DNA of 64,000 nt from Desulfocarbo sp964620595 (GTDB lineage: Bacteria; Desulfobacterota; Desulfarculia; Desulfarculales; Desulfarculaceae), in assembly GCA_964620595.1 (NCBI GenBank), contig CAZUHP010000007.1, positions 31,992 to 95,991 on the forward strand. Direction: 5' to 3'. The translations under genes and the position numbers were made by a program. The notes below the pieces were generated by a model. It ran no database searches and was not told the DNA's origin. It was given only the letters and a program-made list of their open reading frames with translations. Position 1 is the stretch's first letter, and each line of letters starts with the position of its first letter. Positions 33,612 to 44,967 of this stretch are shown piece by piece.

Positions 33612-34937
33612 ATGGAATGGAACATTCCCAGCTTGGAAGAGCTGAAACACTATGTCTGGCGTTGCACCGCCTGCGGAACCTGCCGGGTGGCCTACGACTA
33701 CGGCCCGCCTGCCACCTGCGCCCCCATCTGTCCGGCCGGCGTGGAGTTCGGGTTCGAGGGCAACATGTCCTCCAAGGGCAAGATCGCCTTTGCCCGCGGC
33801 ATCCTCGACGGCAGCCTCAGCCTGGAGGACGAGGAGTTCCTGGAGGCCATCTACAAGTGCACCGTGTGCGCTGGTTGCCAGAACCAGTGCCAGCTCGACC
33901 ATAAGCCCTTCATCCCTGAGATCATCGAAGCCATGCGGCGCAAGGCGGTGGAACTCGGCCAGGGTCCGCTGCCCGCCCACAAGAACCTGACCCAGTCCCT
34001 CAAGTCCTACAACAACCCCTACCAGGGGCCCCGCCGCCTGCGCACCGATTGGATGCGGGCCTTCAAGAAGGCGGGCAAGCCCATCAAGAACCTCAACAAG
34101 GAGCCGGCGGAGATCATGTACTTCGTGGGCTGCACCGGGGCCTTCAACAAGCAGGCCCAGTCGGTGCCCGTGGCCACCGCCAGCATCTTCCAGAAGCTGG
34201 GCCTGGACTTCGGCTGCCTGGGCGAGAACGAGGTCTGCTGCGGCAGCACCGCCATGCGGGTGGGCGACGCCGAGGAGTTCAAGCGGGTGGCCGGCCTGAA
34301 CCTGGAGGCCTTCCGCAAGGTGAAGGAGGAGAAGGGGGTCAAGACCATCATCACCTCCTGCGCCGGCTGCTACCGGGCCATCAAGAAGGACTACGCCCTG
34401 GCCTCCAACTACGAGGAGGTCATGGACGGCCTGGAGGTGATCCACACCGCCGACTTCCTCCACCGTCTTTGGAAGGAAGGCAAGCTGGAGTTCGAGGGCC
34501 GGCTCGAGATGAAGGTCACCTACCACGACCCCTGCCACACGGGCCGCCACCTGAACAAGTTCGAGATAGACGAGGAGGGCAAGGAGTTCTGGCCCGGGGC
34601 CTACCTGGGAGTCAGCGAAGAGGAGTGCCTCTACGACCAGCCCCGGGAACTCTTGCAGGCCATTCCGGGGGTGGAGCTGGTGGAGATGGAGCGCATCCGG
34701 GCCAACTCCTACTGCTGCGGCGGCGGTGGCGGCGTGATGACCGGCTTCGGAGATTGGGCCGCCAAGAACGCCGGCCTGCGCATTGCCGAGGGCATGGAAA
34801 CCGGCGCGGAGAACATGGTCTCCATCTGCCCCTTCTGCCACTACAACCTCAACGCCGGCGCCAAGCAGATCGGCAGCTCCATGAAGCTGGTGGACCTGAC
34901 CGAGCTGGTGGATCAGGTGCTGGCCGCCAAGAGCTAG
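33612..34937 (+). CDS. HdrD/GlcF-like iron-sulfur protein
   Basis: A 441-residue electron-transfer partner for the flavoprotein. Two cluster motifs are CTACGTC...PICPAG near the N-terminus (spaced by an extra loop) and CTVCAGCQNQC. Two CCG domains follow: VCCGSTAMRVGD with SCAGC, and HDPCHTGRH, YCCGGGGGV, CPFC. The start is ATG 33612, since GAGGAGG is then nine bases upstream; a TTG six bases earlier is too close. With the flavoprotein it forms a GlcDF-like dehydrogenase, possibly coupled to menaquinone or an Hdr-type disulfide system. Confidence 0.85.
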   Translation: MEWNIPSLEELKHYVWRCTACGTCRVAYDYGPPATCAPICPAGVEFGFEGNMSSKGKIAFARGILDGSLSLEDEEFLEAIYKCTVCAGCQNQCQLDHKPFIPEIIEAMRRKAVELGQGPLPAHKNLTQSLKSYNNPYQGPRRLRTDWMRAFKKAGKPIKNLNKEPAEIMYFVGCTGAFNKQAQSVPVATASIFQKLGLDFGCLGENEVCCGSTAMRVGDAEEFKRVAGLNLEAFRKVKEEKGVKTIITSCAGCYRAIKKDYALASNYEEVMDGLEVIHTADFLHRLWKEGKLEFEGRLEMKVTYHDPCHTGRHLNKFEIDEEGKEFWPGAYLGVSEEECLYDQPRELLQAIPGVELVEMERIRANSYCCGGGGGVMTGFGDWAAKNAGLRIAEGMETGAENMVSICPFCHYNLNAGAKQIGSSMKLVDLTELVDQVLAAKS

Positions 34938-34943
34938 GTTGGT

Positions 34944-34985
34944 CGGCCGCGCCAGGGTCTGGGGGAGGCCCTGGCCGCGGGCCGG
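34944..34985 (+). terminator. GC hairpin between the oxidase pair and the importer
   Basis: CCAGGG (34952-34957) pairs with CCCTGG (34969-34974), extended by CGCG arms. No T run follows, so it is only a possible terminator or processing site. Confidence 0.35.
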
Positions 34986-35130
34986 CATCGAGTAAGGTGG
35001 GGAACCTCAAACCAACCGAGCAAGCAAGAAAGGAGGTCTTGAGAACTTTCCAGACGGAAACTTTGGGAGTGGTTTAGTAATGATTTTGGGCTCATATCGA
35101 GCCCGACCAAACGAGGGAGGGTGACGGAGC

Positions 35131-36342
35131 ATGAAAAAACTAGCCCTATTGGCCTTGAGCTTGGCGCTGTGCTTCGTGATGGCAGTGCCGGCCATGGCCG
35201 CTGAACCCATAAAAATCGGCGTGCTGGTGCCGCTCACCGGCATCGTGGCCAACGGCGGCAAGGAGATGAGAAACGGCATCGACATGGCCGCCAAGGAAAA
35301 GAAAACCATCCTGGGCCGACCCATCCAGCTCATCGTGGAGGACACCCGGGTCAAACCCCAGATCGCGGTACAGAAGGCCGAGAAGCTGGTCTTCAAGGAC
35401 AAGTGCGTGGCCCTGGTGGGCGTGTTCAGCTCCGGCGTGGGCCTGGCCCTGGCCAAGAACATCGACAAGCTGAACGTACCGCTGCTTTCCACCCACGTGA
35501 TGACCACCAAGTTCTACGGGCTGCATCCGCTGGTGTTCCGCAGCGGCCAGCTCGCCAACGACCAGACGGCGATCGCCAACGTGAAGGGCATCCTGGCCAC
35601 CCCGGACCTGAAGAAGCGCAAGTATTACGTCCTGGTGCATGACTACTCCTGGGGCCACGACGCGGGCAACCGCTTCGTCAGCCTGGCCAAGAAGTCCGGC
35701 ATCAAGGTGGTCAACCCGGACTACGACAAGGCCCCCATCAAGACCAAGGACTGGTCCTCCTACATCAGCAAGATAAAGGCCTCCGGCGCTGACGGCATCT
35801 ACATAGCCCTCATCACCGACGTGATCCCCCGCTTCGTGGCCCAGGCCGCCGAGTTCGGCCTGACCAAGAAGTGCCGCATCGTCAGCGGCGCGGCTCCCGG
35901 CGCCATGGACCTGGAGAACGCCGGCGAGAACGGCACCGGCATCTTCGGGGCCAGCGACTACGCCTGGGACCTGGAGAACAACCCCAAGTACGGCAAGCGG
36001 GCCAAGGCCTGGAACCAGAAGTACTACAAGATGTACAAGGCCATTCCCTGCGACGCGGCCGCCCACAGCTACGTCGGCGCCATGAACCTGTTCAACGCCA
36101 TCGAAAAGGCCGGCAGCACCGATCCCAAGAAGATCGCCGCAGCGCTCAAGGGCATCAGCTTCGACGGTCCCTACGGCAAGGTTTGGATCTGTCCCAAGGA
36201 CAACTGCATGCGCAACGCCGCGGTGCTCACCGAGACCATGCCCACCCCCAGCGAGTGGTACGGGGCCAAGATGTACATGAAGGTGATCCACATCTTCCCG
36301 GCCAAGGAGCTTGGTCCTCCCTGCGAGGGCTACAAGTTCTAG
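35131..36342 (+). CDS. Periplasmic binding protein of a Liv-type ABC importer
   Basis: A 403-residue secreted protein with a signal peptide ending VPAMA-AEP. IKIGVLVPLTGIVANGGKEMRNGIDMAA, VALVGVFSSGVGLALAK and YVLVHDYSWGHDAGNR mark the type I fold of LivJ/AmiC proteins. Such proteins bind branched-chain amino acids, amides, or aromatic and carboxylic acids. Genetic context argues for a methylated or hydroxylated organic acid instead of an amino acid, but the ligand cannot be read. It leads the five-gene transporter set. Confidence 0.87.
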   Translation: MKKLALLALSLALCFVMAVPAMAAEPIKIGVLVPLTGIVANGGKEMRNGIDMAAKEKKTILGRPIQLIVEDTRVKPQIAVQKAEKLVFKDKCVALVGVFSSGVGLALAKNIDKLNVPLLSTHVMTTKFYGLHPLVFRSGQLANDQTAIANVKGILATPDLKKRKYYVLVHDYSWGHDAGNRFVSLAKKSGIKVVNPDYDKAPIKTKDWSSYISKIKASGADGIYIALITDVIPRFVAQAAEFGLTKKCRIVSGAAPGAMDLENAGENGTGIFGASDYAWDLENNPKYGKRAKAWNQKYYKMYKAIPCDAAAHSYVGAMNLFNAIEKAGSTDPKKIAAALKGISFDGPYGKVWICPKDNCMRNAAVLTETMPTPSEWYGAKMYMKVIHIFPAKELGPPCEGYKF

Positions 36343-36373
36343 GAGCATGAGGGAAGAGCATCATTGACGGGGA

Positions 36374-36401
36374 GGGCAAGGGCCCTTGTCTGCCCTTGCC
36401 C
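36374..36401 (+). terminator. Hairpin between the binding protein and permease genes
   Basis: GGGCAAGGG pairs with CCCTTGCCC across a ten-base loop. Such hairpins often cause higher expression of the binding protein than of the membrane parts. Confidence 0.5.
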
Positions 36402-36444
36402 CCCCACACCAGCCTGGTTCGACTACTGAAGGCAGGTAGCACTA

Positions 36445-37323
36445 ATGGCCCAAGCCATATCAACCGCGGTGGACATAATCCTCAACAGCCTGGTGCTGAG
36501 CGGGGTTTTCCTGATCGTGGCCATCGGGCTGAACATCATCTACGGGCTGAACCGGGTGATGAACCTGGCCCACGGAACCCTTTACGCCCTGGGCGCCTAC
36601 TTCGGCTTCACCCTGGTGTCCCTGGGGCTCAACTACTTCGTGGCCCTTGTCCTGGCGCCGGTGGGGGTGGGGTTGTTGGGCCTGCTGCTGGAGAGGGTGC
36701 TGATCTACCCCATACGCCATCGCAGCATCGTCTATACCCTGATCCTCACCTACGGCCTGATGTTTTGCCTGGACGGGGCCATCAAGTTCTTCTGGGGCGT
36801 GGAGACCCGCTTCATCCGCCTGCCCGAGTTCATGCGGCAGAGCGTGCCCCTGGGGCCGGCCAGCTACCCCATGTTCCGGCTGGTGATTCTGTTGGCCATC
36901 GCCGTGGTCATGGGAGCGCTGATGCTCTTTCTGGAGCGCACCCGCCTGGGGATCAACATGCGGGCCACGGCCGACATACCGGAGATGGTCGCGGCCCTGG
37001 GCGTGAACGTGCGCTTCGTGCAGGTGGGGGCCTTCGTGTTGGGCTGCATCCTGGCCGGGGTGGCCGGAGTGCTGGCCGGCCCCCTGTTCACGGTCTTTCC
37101 CATCATGGGCCACGAGATGCTCATCAGCGCCTTCGTGGTCATCGTGATCGGGGGCCTGGGCAGCCTGCGGGGATGCATCTATGCCGCCCTTTTGGTGGGG
37201 GCGGTGCAGACCCTGGCCGAGTTCTTCATCACCGACCTGGCCATGGTGATCGTCTACATGCTGATGGCGCTCATCCTGGCGGTCAAGCCTCGCGGCCTAG
37301 TGGGAGAGGGTAAGTTTGAGTAA
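36445..37323 (+). CDS. livH: Liv-type ABC permease, LivH family
   Basis: A 292-residue membrane protein with about eight hydrophobic segments. IIYGLNRVMNLAHGTLYALGAYFGF is the family signature and the C-terminal VIVIGGLGSLRGCIYAALLVGAVQTL loop docks to ATPase subunits. It overlaps the LivM gene by eight bases. Confidence 0.9.
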   Translation: MAQAISTAVDIILNSLVLSGVFLIVAIGLNIIYGLNRVMNLAHGTLYALGAYFGFTLVSLGLNYFVALVLAPVGVGLLGLLLERVLIYPIRHRSIVYTLILTYGLMFCLDGAIKFFWGVETRFIRLPEFMRQSVPLGPASYPMFRLVILLAIAVVMGALMLFLERTRLGINMRATADIPEMVAALGVNVRFVQVGAFVLGCILAGVAGVLAGPLFTVFPIMGHEMLISAFVVIVIGGLGSLRGCIYAALLVGAVQTLAEFFITDLAMVIVYMLMALILAVKPRGLVGEGKFE

Positions 37324-38326
37324 CACCAACTCAGCCGTTTTCGCAGCGCCCGCCCTGAAAAAGGTGGGGGCCAGCAAGCTCAACCTCTTGTTGTTCATGG
37401 CGGGGGTGGCGGGGGTGGCGGTGCTGCCCTTGCTGCTGCCCAACAAGTTCTACCTGCGCCTGATCAACGAGATCATGATCTACGGCCTGTTGGCCATGAG
37501 CCTGGACGTGCTCCTGGGCTACACGGGGCTCCTGTCGTTCATGCACAACGCCTACCTGGGCGTGGGGGCCTATGCCACCGGCCTGCTCTTGATCCACGTG
37601 TGCCCCCAGTCCCTGTGGCTGGGAATCATCGGCGGGGTGCTGGTCACCATGATCATTTCCCTGCCGGTGGGTTGGGTGCAGGTACGCACCGGCGGCCTGG
37701 CCTTCGCCCTTTTGACCGTGGCCTTCGGCATGATGTTCTACACGGTGGCCTGGAAGTGGTACGACCTGACCGGCGGCGACGACGGCCTGATGGGGGTGCC
37801 CCAGCCGGACATAAACCTCTTTGGCCTGAAGATCGCCAGCTCCGGCGACGCCATCGCCATCTACTACTTCACCTTGATCGTGGTGCTGGGCCTGTTCCTG
37901 CTCACCTGGCGCATCATCCAGTCCCCCTTGGGGGCGGTGCTGGAGGCGATACGCGAGAACGAGGAGCGGGCCTCCTTCGTGGGCATCAACGTGCGGCGCT
38001 ACAAGCTGATCGGCTGGATGCTGGCCTGTGGCCTGGCCGGCAGCGCCGGCAGCCTCTACATCCTGTACCGCGGCTACACCGGCCCGGGGGTCATGAGCGC
38101 CTTTGCCGGGGCGGGCGTGTTGATGATGGTGCTCCTGGGCGGCATGGGTTCGCTGTGGGGCTCCTTCATCGGGGCCGCCGTGTTCATCTACATGCAGGAC
38201 TACCTGAGCACCATGACCGAACACTGGGAGTTCTTCGTGGGCGCGGTGGTGATCCTTCTGGTCTTGTTCATGCCAGAGGGCCTGGCCGGCTTCTACCGAC
38301 TCCTGACCAAGCCACGGGGAGGGTAG
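37316..38326 (+). CDS. livM: Liv-type ABC permease, LivM family
   Basis: A 336-residue membrane protein. MSLDVLLGYTGLLSFMHNAYLGVGAYATGLLL and LGGMGSLWGSFIGAAVFIYM are LivM hallmarks, and AIRENEERASFVGINVRRYKL is the conserved cytoplasmic loop. It starts at a TTG (37316) with GGGAGAGGG upstream; the codon lies inside the end of livH, which suggests translational coupling. Confidence 0.9.
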   Translation: MSNTNSAVFAAPALKKVGASKLNLLLFMAGVAGVAVLPLLLPNKFYLRLINEIMIYGLLAMSLDVLLGYTGLLSFMHNAYLGVGAYATGLLLIHVCPQSLWLGIIGGVLVTMIISLPVGWVQVRTGGLAFALLTVAFGMMFYTVAWKWYDLTGGDDGLMGVPQPDINLFGLKIASSGDAIAIYYFTLIVVLGLFLLTWRIIQSPLGAVLEAIRENEERASFVGINVRRYKLIGWMLACGLAGSAGSLYILYRGYTGPGVMSAFAGAGVLMMVLLGGMGSLWGSFIGAAVFIYMQDYLSTMTEHWEFFVGAVVILLVLFMPEGLAGFYRLLTKPRGG

Positions 38327-38332
38327 CAAGCC

Positions 38333-39100
<768 letters not shown>

Positions 39101-39168
39101 ACGGCCGGCCCGCGCCCGGCACGGGCGGGGCGGCTGGTAACAACCATAGGAAGTCGGGGACCGGCCCC

Positions 39169-39876
<708 letters not shown>

Positions 39877-39918
39877 CCTTGCCGGGCATGGCCGGCGGGG
39901 CAGGGGCAAGGAGAAGGC

Positions 39919-40872
39919 ATGGAGCTAGGGTTTGAAACCGAGCAGAAGGTTTGCGAGGTAGGGGGGGTCAAGTTCGGCGGGCAGCCCGGTCAGTATCCCA
40001 CCGTGGTGGTCCCTTCCATATTCCAGAAGGGGGACCGGGTCTTCGAGGGCTCCAAGCGCAAGGAAGGCTTCAACCAGGACCGCGCCCGCGAGCTGTTGCA
40101 GTCCACCCAGAAACTCAGCCAGGAGAGCGGGGTGCCGGCCATGGTGGACATCGTGGCCAACACCGGCAAGGAGTTCGAAACCTACGTGGACTTCGTGGTG
40201 GCGAACTGTGACCTGCCTTTTTGCATAGACGCCTGGAAGCTCAAGCCCAAGCTGGAGGGCGCGGCCTATTGCGCGGACAAGGGCCTGTTGGACCGCATGT
40301 TCTACAACAGCCTCACCGTGTGGGAACAGGAGCTGGAGACCGAGATCAAGGAGATCCATGATATCGGCGTAAAGCACGTGTTGCTGGTGGCCTTTGACAT
40401 GGCCGACCAGATGCCCACCGGCCGGCTCAGCGGCACCCAGAAGCTCCTGGACGCCATCGAGAAGGTGGGGGCCAGCTTCGAGAGCGTGTTCGTGGACACC
40501 TCGGTGATGAACGGCCCGGCCACCGCCCTCTGCTCCCTGGCCAACAAGCTCATAAAGGAGAAATGGGGCCTGCCCACCTCCAGCGCGCCCAGCAACGGCT
40601 CGTACATGTGGAAGGCGGCGCGGGAGATGTGGGGCTTCAAGGGCTGGGCCGGGGCCGACGCCGCCCTGGAGGGCCTGTCGGCGGTCCTCTATCACGACAT
40701 GATCTTCACTGGCCCCATGGCGGGCAGCCAGCGCATCATCCCGGCGGTGGCCATGGCCGACGCCTTTTTGGCCACCCTGGTCTTCGGGGAGAGCAAGAAG
40801 CTGCCCCAGGACCCGGAGCATCCCCTGAACAAGCTGTTCCCCGAGTTCGTGGAGCAACTGAAGGGAATGTGA
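39919..40872 (+). CDS. MtrH-family methylcorrinoid:pterin methyltransferase
   Basis: A 317-residue TIM-barrel enzyme of the MtrH/MtgA/MtvA group that moves a methyl group between a corrinoid protein and tetrahydrofolate (or tetrahydromethanopterin). VGGVKFGGQPGQYPTVVVPSIF, FIDAWKLKPK-like FCIDAWKLK, VFVDTSVMNGPA and WGFKGWAGADA are typical. As in other stand-alone bacterial MtrH proteins, it is the presumed methyltransferase II of the cluster. GGAGAAGG lies just before the ATG. Confidence 0.9.
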   Translation: MELGFETEQKVCEVGGVKFGGQPGQYPTVVVPSIFQKGDRVFEGSKRKEGFNQDRARELLQSTQKLSQESGVPAMVDIVANTGKEFETYVDFVVANCDLPFCIDAWKLKPKLEGAAYCADKGLLDRMFYNSLTVWEQELETEIKEIHDIGVKHVLLVAFDMADQMPTGRLSGTQKLLDAIEKVGASFESVFVDTSVMNGPATALCSLANKLIKEKWGLPTSSAPSNGSYMWKAAREMWGFKGWAGADAALEGLSAVLYHDMIFTGPMAGSQRIIPAVAMADAFLATLVFGESKKLPQDPEHPLNKLFPEFVEQLKGM

Positions 40873-40932
40873 GCGGACAACAGAGGAACCAAAAGTTCAA
40901 CCCATAGCGCGCAGCAGAAGAGGAAGGGGAAC

Positions 40933-41979
40933 ATGACTCCCAAAGAGCGGGTTAAGGCATTGTTGCAAAAGCAGCCGGTGGACACCATGCCGGTGTTCAG
41001 CGGCATGGGCACGGTGACCATCCAGGCCATAGACAAGCTGGGCTACCGCTTCGCCAAGGTGCACACCGACGCGGAGATGATGGCCAAGGCGGCCCTGGAG
41101 AGCGCCGAGATGTTCGGCTTCGACGGCCTGGTGGTGCCCTTTGACATGTGCACCGTGCCCGAGGCCCTGGGCCGCGGGGTCAGCCTCTACGAGGACGCCG
41201 AGGGCATCCTCTATCCCACGGTGCCCACCAAGTGGGGAACCCTGGACGAGGTGGACCTGCCGGACGACTTCGAGGGCATCTTCAGCCAGGGCCGCCTGCC
41301 GGTGGTGGACCAGGCGCTCAAGCTCTGCCTGGAGCACGACGGCGGCAAGCTGGCGGTGGGCGCCTGGGTGCTGGGCCCCTTCACCATGGCCGGCCAGGTG
41401 ATCGAGCTGGACGTGCTGCTCAAGGGCGTGGCCAAGGACAAGAAAAGGGTGACCGAGTTCCTGAGCCGCATGACCGACCTGGTGATCGCGGTGGCCCGCC
41501 ACTACCAGGACCTGGGGGTGGACTTCGTGAACATCCGCGAGATGGGCTCGGGCACCGACCTGCTTTCCCCCCGCATGTGGAAGACCCTGATCAAGCCCAA
41601 CCTGGAGCGGGTCTTCGCGGCCATCGACATCCCGGCCATCAACCACATCTGCGGCAGCACCGACCTCATCATCGAGATGATGAACGACTGCGGGGCGGAC
41701 GGGGTCAGCGTGGACCAGAAGAACGACGTGGCCCAGTCGCGCCAGAAGCTGGGCGACGACGCCCTGATCCTGGGCAACTTCGACCCCTACGGCACCTTGG
41801 TGCAGATGGACCCGCCGGCGGTGGAGGAAGCCATCAAGAAATGCATCGACGACGGCGTGGACGCGGTCTGGCCGGGTTGCGACATCTGGCCCGACGTCAA
41901 ACAGGAGAACGTGTCCGCCTACGTGGCGGCGATTCACAAGTACGGCGACAAGCCTTCGCCAGCCGTGGGCAGGCTGTGA
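40933..41979 (+). CDS. MtaA/UroD-family zinc methyltransferase (first copy)
   Basis: A 348-residue TIM-barrel protein of the uroporphyrinogen decarboxylase superfamily. It carries the zinc triad of corrinoid methyltransferases, His238-x-Cys240 in INHICG and Cys316 in WPGCDIWP, almost the same positions as in MtaA. True HemE lacks this triad. In O-demethylase systems a member of this family is the substrate:corrinoid methyltransferase I. An AGGAAGGGG site precedes the ATG. Which substrate it demethylates is unknown. Confidence 0.88.
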   Translation: MTPKERVKALLQKQPVDTMPVFSGMGTVTIQAIDKLGYRFAKVHTDAEMMAKAALESAEMFGFDGLVVPFDMCTVPEALGRGVSLYEDAEGILYPTVPTKWGTLDEVDLPDDFEGIFSQGRLPVVDQALKLCLEHDGGKLAVGAWVLGPFTMAGQVIELDVLLKGVAKDKKRVTEFLSRMTDLVIAVARHYQDLGVDFVNIREMGSGTDLLSPRMWKTLIKPNLERVFAAIDIPAINHICGSTDLIIEMMNDCGADGVSVDQKNDVAQSRQKLGDDALILGNFDPYGTLVQMDPPAVEEAIKKCIDDGVDAVWPGCDIWPDVKQENVSAYVAAIHKYGDKPSPAVGRL

Positions 41980-42038
41980 GCGCCCGGCAGGCGGGTGTCC
42001 CCCAAAACCAGGCAACAAGCACTAGGGAGGAATAGGCC

Positions 42039-42716
42039 ATGGCTGATGAAGAACGCAGGAAGGAGTTGCTCCAGCAGCTCCACGACGGCGTGGTGGATTA
42101 CGACGAGGACAAGGTCAAGGAGGCGGCCCAGGCGGTCCTGGACGAGGGCGTGAATGCCTACGACGCCATCATGAACGGGCTGGCCTGGGGCATGGAGGAA
42201 GTCGGCGAACTCTACGACCAGCAGGAGTACTTCGTGCCCGAGCTGCTCATGTGCGCGGATGCCCTCTATGCCGGGCTGGACATCCTCAAGCCCCACATCA
42301 AGCCCGAGGACATCGGGGCCTCGGCCAAGGGGCAGGTGGTGATCGGCACCGTGCAGGGCGACGTACACGACATCGGCAAGAACATCATCAAGATGATGTT
42401 CGAGGTGGCGGGCTTTACGGTGCACGACCTGGGGCGCGACGTGCCCCTGGAGAAGTTCGTGGAGGAGCAGCTCAAGACCGACTCCGAGATAGTGGCCCTC
42501 AGCGCCATGATGACCACCACCATGATGGGCATGCAGAAGGTGATCGAGATGATCAAGGAGCGCAACCCCAACGTGCAGATCATGCTGGGCGGCGCTCCGG
42601 TGACCAGCGACGTGGCCTCCCTGTTCGGGGCCGACGGCTATGCCGAGAGCGCGGGCAACGCAGTGCAGGAGGCGGTGAAGATGATCTCCAACCTCCGCAA
42701 GCTGCAGAACCAGTAA
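42039..42716 (+). CDS. Corrinoid protein of a methyltransferase system
   Basis: A 225-residue carrier of the methyl-cobamide. Residues 1-90 are the helical cap (B12-binding 2). Residues 95-225 are the Rossmann domain, with the cobalt-ligand motif GDVHDIGKNI (His110), LSAMMTTTM and the MLGGAPV loop that wraps the nucleotide tail. It belongs to the MtaC/MtvC/MtgC group. AGGGAGGAA precedes the ATG. It lies between its methyltransferase and its reactivase. Confidence 0.95.
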   Translation: MADEERRKELLQQLHDGVVDYDEDKVKEAAQAVLDEGVNAYDAIMNGLAWGMEEVGELYDQQEYFVPELLMCADALYAGLDILKPHIKPEDIGASAKGQVVIGTVQGDVHDIGKNIIKMMFEVAGFTVHDLGRDVPLEKFVEEQLKTDSEIVALSAMMTTTMMGMQKVIEMIKERNPNVQIMLGGAPVTSDVASLFGADGYAESAGNAVQEAVKMISNLRKLQNQ

Positions 42717-42830
42717 TCCAGGACGCCGGCGCGCAAGCAGGGGCCGGCAAGGGCTTTGGGTTAATTGCGGGCTGGCCGGGGCGGCGCTTGCGCCGCGGCG
42801 GGCCGGTCGTCTCCCTTTAGGAGCTATTTG

Positions 42831-44906
42831 ATGGCAACAGCGGATAAGGTCAAGGTTATCTTCCAGCCGTCCGGCCGCCGGGGCGAGGTGAAGCGCGGCA
42901 CCAACCTCATCGAGGCCTCGCGCCAGTTGGGCGTGGACATCGAGGCGCTCTGCGGCGAGAAGAAGGTCTGCGGCAAGTGCAAGGTGCGCATCGAGCAGGG
43001 CACCTTTCAGAAGTACGGCATCACCTCCAGCCTGGACCACCTGAGCGGCTGGCAAAAGGAAGAGGCCAAGTTCATCACCGACAGCGAGCGGAAGGAGGGC
43101 TACCGCCTGGCCTGCGCGGCCAAGCTGGAGGGCGACGTGCTGGTGTTCGTGCCCGAGGAATCCCGCGCCGGCAAGCAGGTGGTGTCCAAGGCGGCCCGCG
43201 ACATCAGCATCCACTGGGACCCGGCGGTGAAGCTCTACACGGTCAGCCTGACCCCGCCCTCCTTCGAGGACCCCCTGGGCGACTTCGAGCGCCTGGCCGC
43301 CGCCCTGGAGGAGCACCACGGCCTCAAGGACCTGGACGTGGACCTCTTTGCCCTGCGCACCCTGCCCGGGGCGCTGCGGGAGGGCGAGTGGACCGTAACC
43401 GCCGCGGTGTGGAACGAGAAGGAGATAATCAAGCTCTGGCCGGGCGAGGTGAAGGACTACTACGGGCTGGGCATCGACGTGGGCACCACCACCGTGGCCG
43501 CTTACTTCTGCAACATGCGGACCATGGAGGTGATAGACACGGTGTCCATGATGAACCCGCAGTGCAAGTACGGCGAGGACGTCATGGCCCGCATCACCTA
43601 CCACATGCAGACCCCCGGCGGCCTGGAGAAGATGTCCGCCGACATCATCGAGGGGCTCAACACCCTGGTGCAGCGGGCCTGCGAGGCCACCTGGCCGCCC
43701 AAGAAAAAGAAACGCAACGAACAGGGAGAGGCCCTCAAGGACGACAACGGGGTGTTCATCCTGGAGGAGACGCCCGAGGAGGGCAAGGAGTACCTGCGCC
43801 TCACCCCCGAGGACGTGGTGGACATAGCCATCGGCGGCAACACCGCCATGCACCACATCCTGCTGCAACTGGACCCCCAGTACGTGGGCCTGGCCCCCTT
43901 CCCGCCGGTGGTCCACCGCGGCCTGGACATCAAGGCCCGCGACCTGGGCCTGAACATCAACAAGGGCTCCTACCTGTTCGTGCTCCCCAACGAGGCCGGC
44001 TTCGTGGGGGCAGACAACGTGTGCGTGCTCATCGCCGAGGAGCCCTACAAGAGCGAGGAACTGCAGCTCATCATCGACATCGGCACCAACGGCGAGCTGG
44101 TGCTGGGCAACAAGGACAAGCTCATCTCCTCCTCCTGCGCCACCGGCCCGGCCCTGGAGGGGGCCCAGCTGTCCTATGGCATGCGCGCGGCGCCCGGGGC
44201 CATAGAGCGCATCAGGATAGACCCCGAGACCAACGAGGTGGACTACAAGGTGATCGGGCGCGACGCCTGGAAGAACTACTCCAAGCCGGAGGAGATGAAG
44301 ACCAAGGGCATCTGCGGCTCCGGCATCCTGGACGTCTTGGCCGAGCTTTACTGCGCCGGGGTGATAACCAAGAGCGGCCGCTTCGCCAAGGAGCAGAAGT
44401 CCAAGCGCTTCCGGGTGAACCCCGAAACCAAGCAGAAGGAGTTCGTCATCGCCTGGGCCGAGGAGACCTCCATCGGCCGGGACATCGTCATAACCCAAAA
44501 GGACATCCGCCAGATCCAACTGGCCAAGGGAGCGCTGTACACCGGCTGCAAGCTGATGATGCGGCGCATGGGAGCGGACCAGATAGACCACATCAAGATA
44601 GCCGGCGCCTTCGGCACCCACGTGGACCGGGTGAAGGCCCTCATCATGGGCCTGTTCCCGGACTGCGACCTGGAGAAGGTCTCCAGCGTGGGCAATGCCG
44701 CCGGCGACGGCGCCCGCATCGCCCTCCTCAACCGCCAGAAGCGCGACGAAGCCAACTGGGTGGCCCGGAACGTGGAATACATCGAACTCACCGTGGAAGA
44801 AGACTTCGAGAAGCAGTTCATGCAGTCCATGCAGATTCCACACATGGTGGACGAGTTCCAGCACCTGGAGGGAGTGGTGCCCGACGAGGTGCTCCACCAG
44901 AAGTAG
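42831..44906 (+). CDS. RACo-type corrinoid activation/regeneration protein
   Basis: An ATP-dependent reductase that restores inactive Co(II) corrinoid protein to Co(I). The 691-residue protein has an N-terminal 2Fe-2S ferredoxin domain (Cys41, Cys47, Cys50 and a fourth near 95), a linker, and a C-terminal ASKHA ATPase with GIDVGTTTVAAYF, IDIGTNGELVLG, GPALEGAQ and ICGSGILDVLAEL. The start at 42831 has TTAGGAG upstream; an earlier frame adds 22 low-complexity residues. It completes the methyl-transfer cluster. Confidence 0.94.
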   Translation: MATADKVKVIFQPSGRRGEVKRGTNLIEASRQLGVDIEALCGEKKVCGKCKVRIEQGTFQKYGITSSLDHLSGWQKEEAKFITDSERKEGYRLACAAKLEGDVLVFVPEESRAGKQVVSKAARDISIHWDPAVKLYTVSLTPPSFEDPLGDFERLAAALEEHHGLKDLDVDLFALRTLPGALREGEWTVTAAVWNEKEIIKLWPGEVKDYYGLGIDVGTTTVAAYFCNMRTMEVIDTVSMMNPQCKYGEDVMARITYHMQTPGGLEKMSADIIEGLNTLVQRACEATWPPKKKKRNEQGEALKDDNGVFILEETPEEGKEYLRLTPEDVVDIAIGGNTAMHHILLQLDPQYVGLAPFPPVVHRGLDIKARDLGLNINKGSYLFVLPNEAGFVGADNVCVLIAEEPYKSEELQLIIDIGTNGELVLGNKDKLISSSCATGPALEGAQLSYGMRAAPGAIERIRIDPETNEVDYKVIGRDAWKNYSKPEEMKTKGICGSGILDVLAELYCAGVITKSGRFAKEQKSKRFRVNPETKQKEFVIAWAEETSIGRDIVITQKDIRQIQLAKGALYTGCKLMMRRMGADQIDHIKIAGAFGTHVDRVKALIMGLFPDCDLEKVSSVGNAAGDGARIALLNRQKRDEANWVARNVEYIELTVEEDFEKQFMQSMQIPHMVDEFQHLEGVVPDEVLHQK

Positions 44907-44967
44907 GTTTCCGGTGAGGCGCCGCGGCCTGGAAAACCTATGACCCCTAGTGGGAGGGATGCTTGTC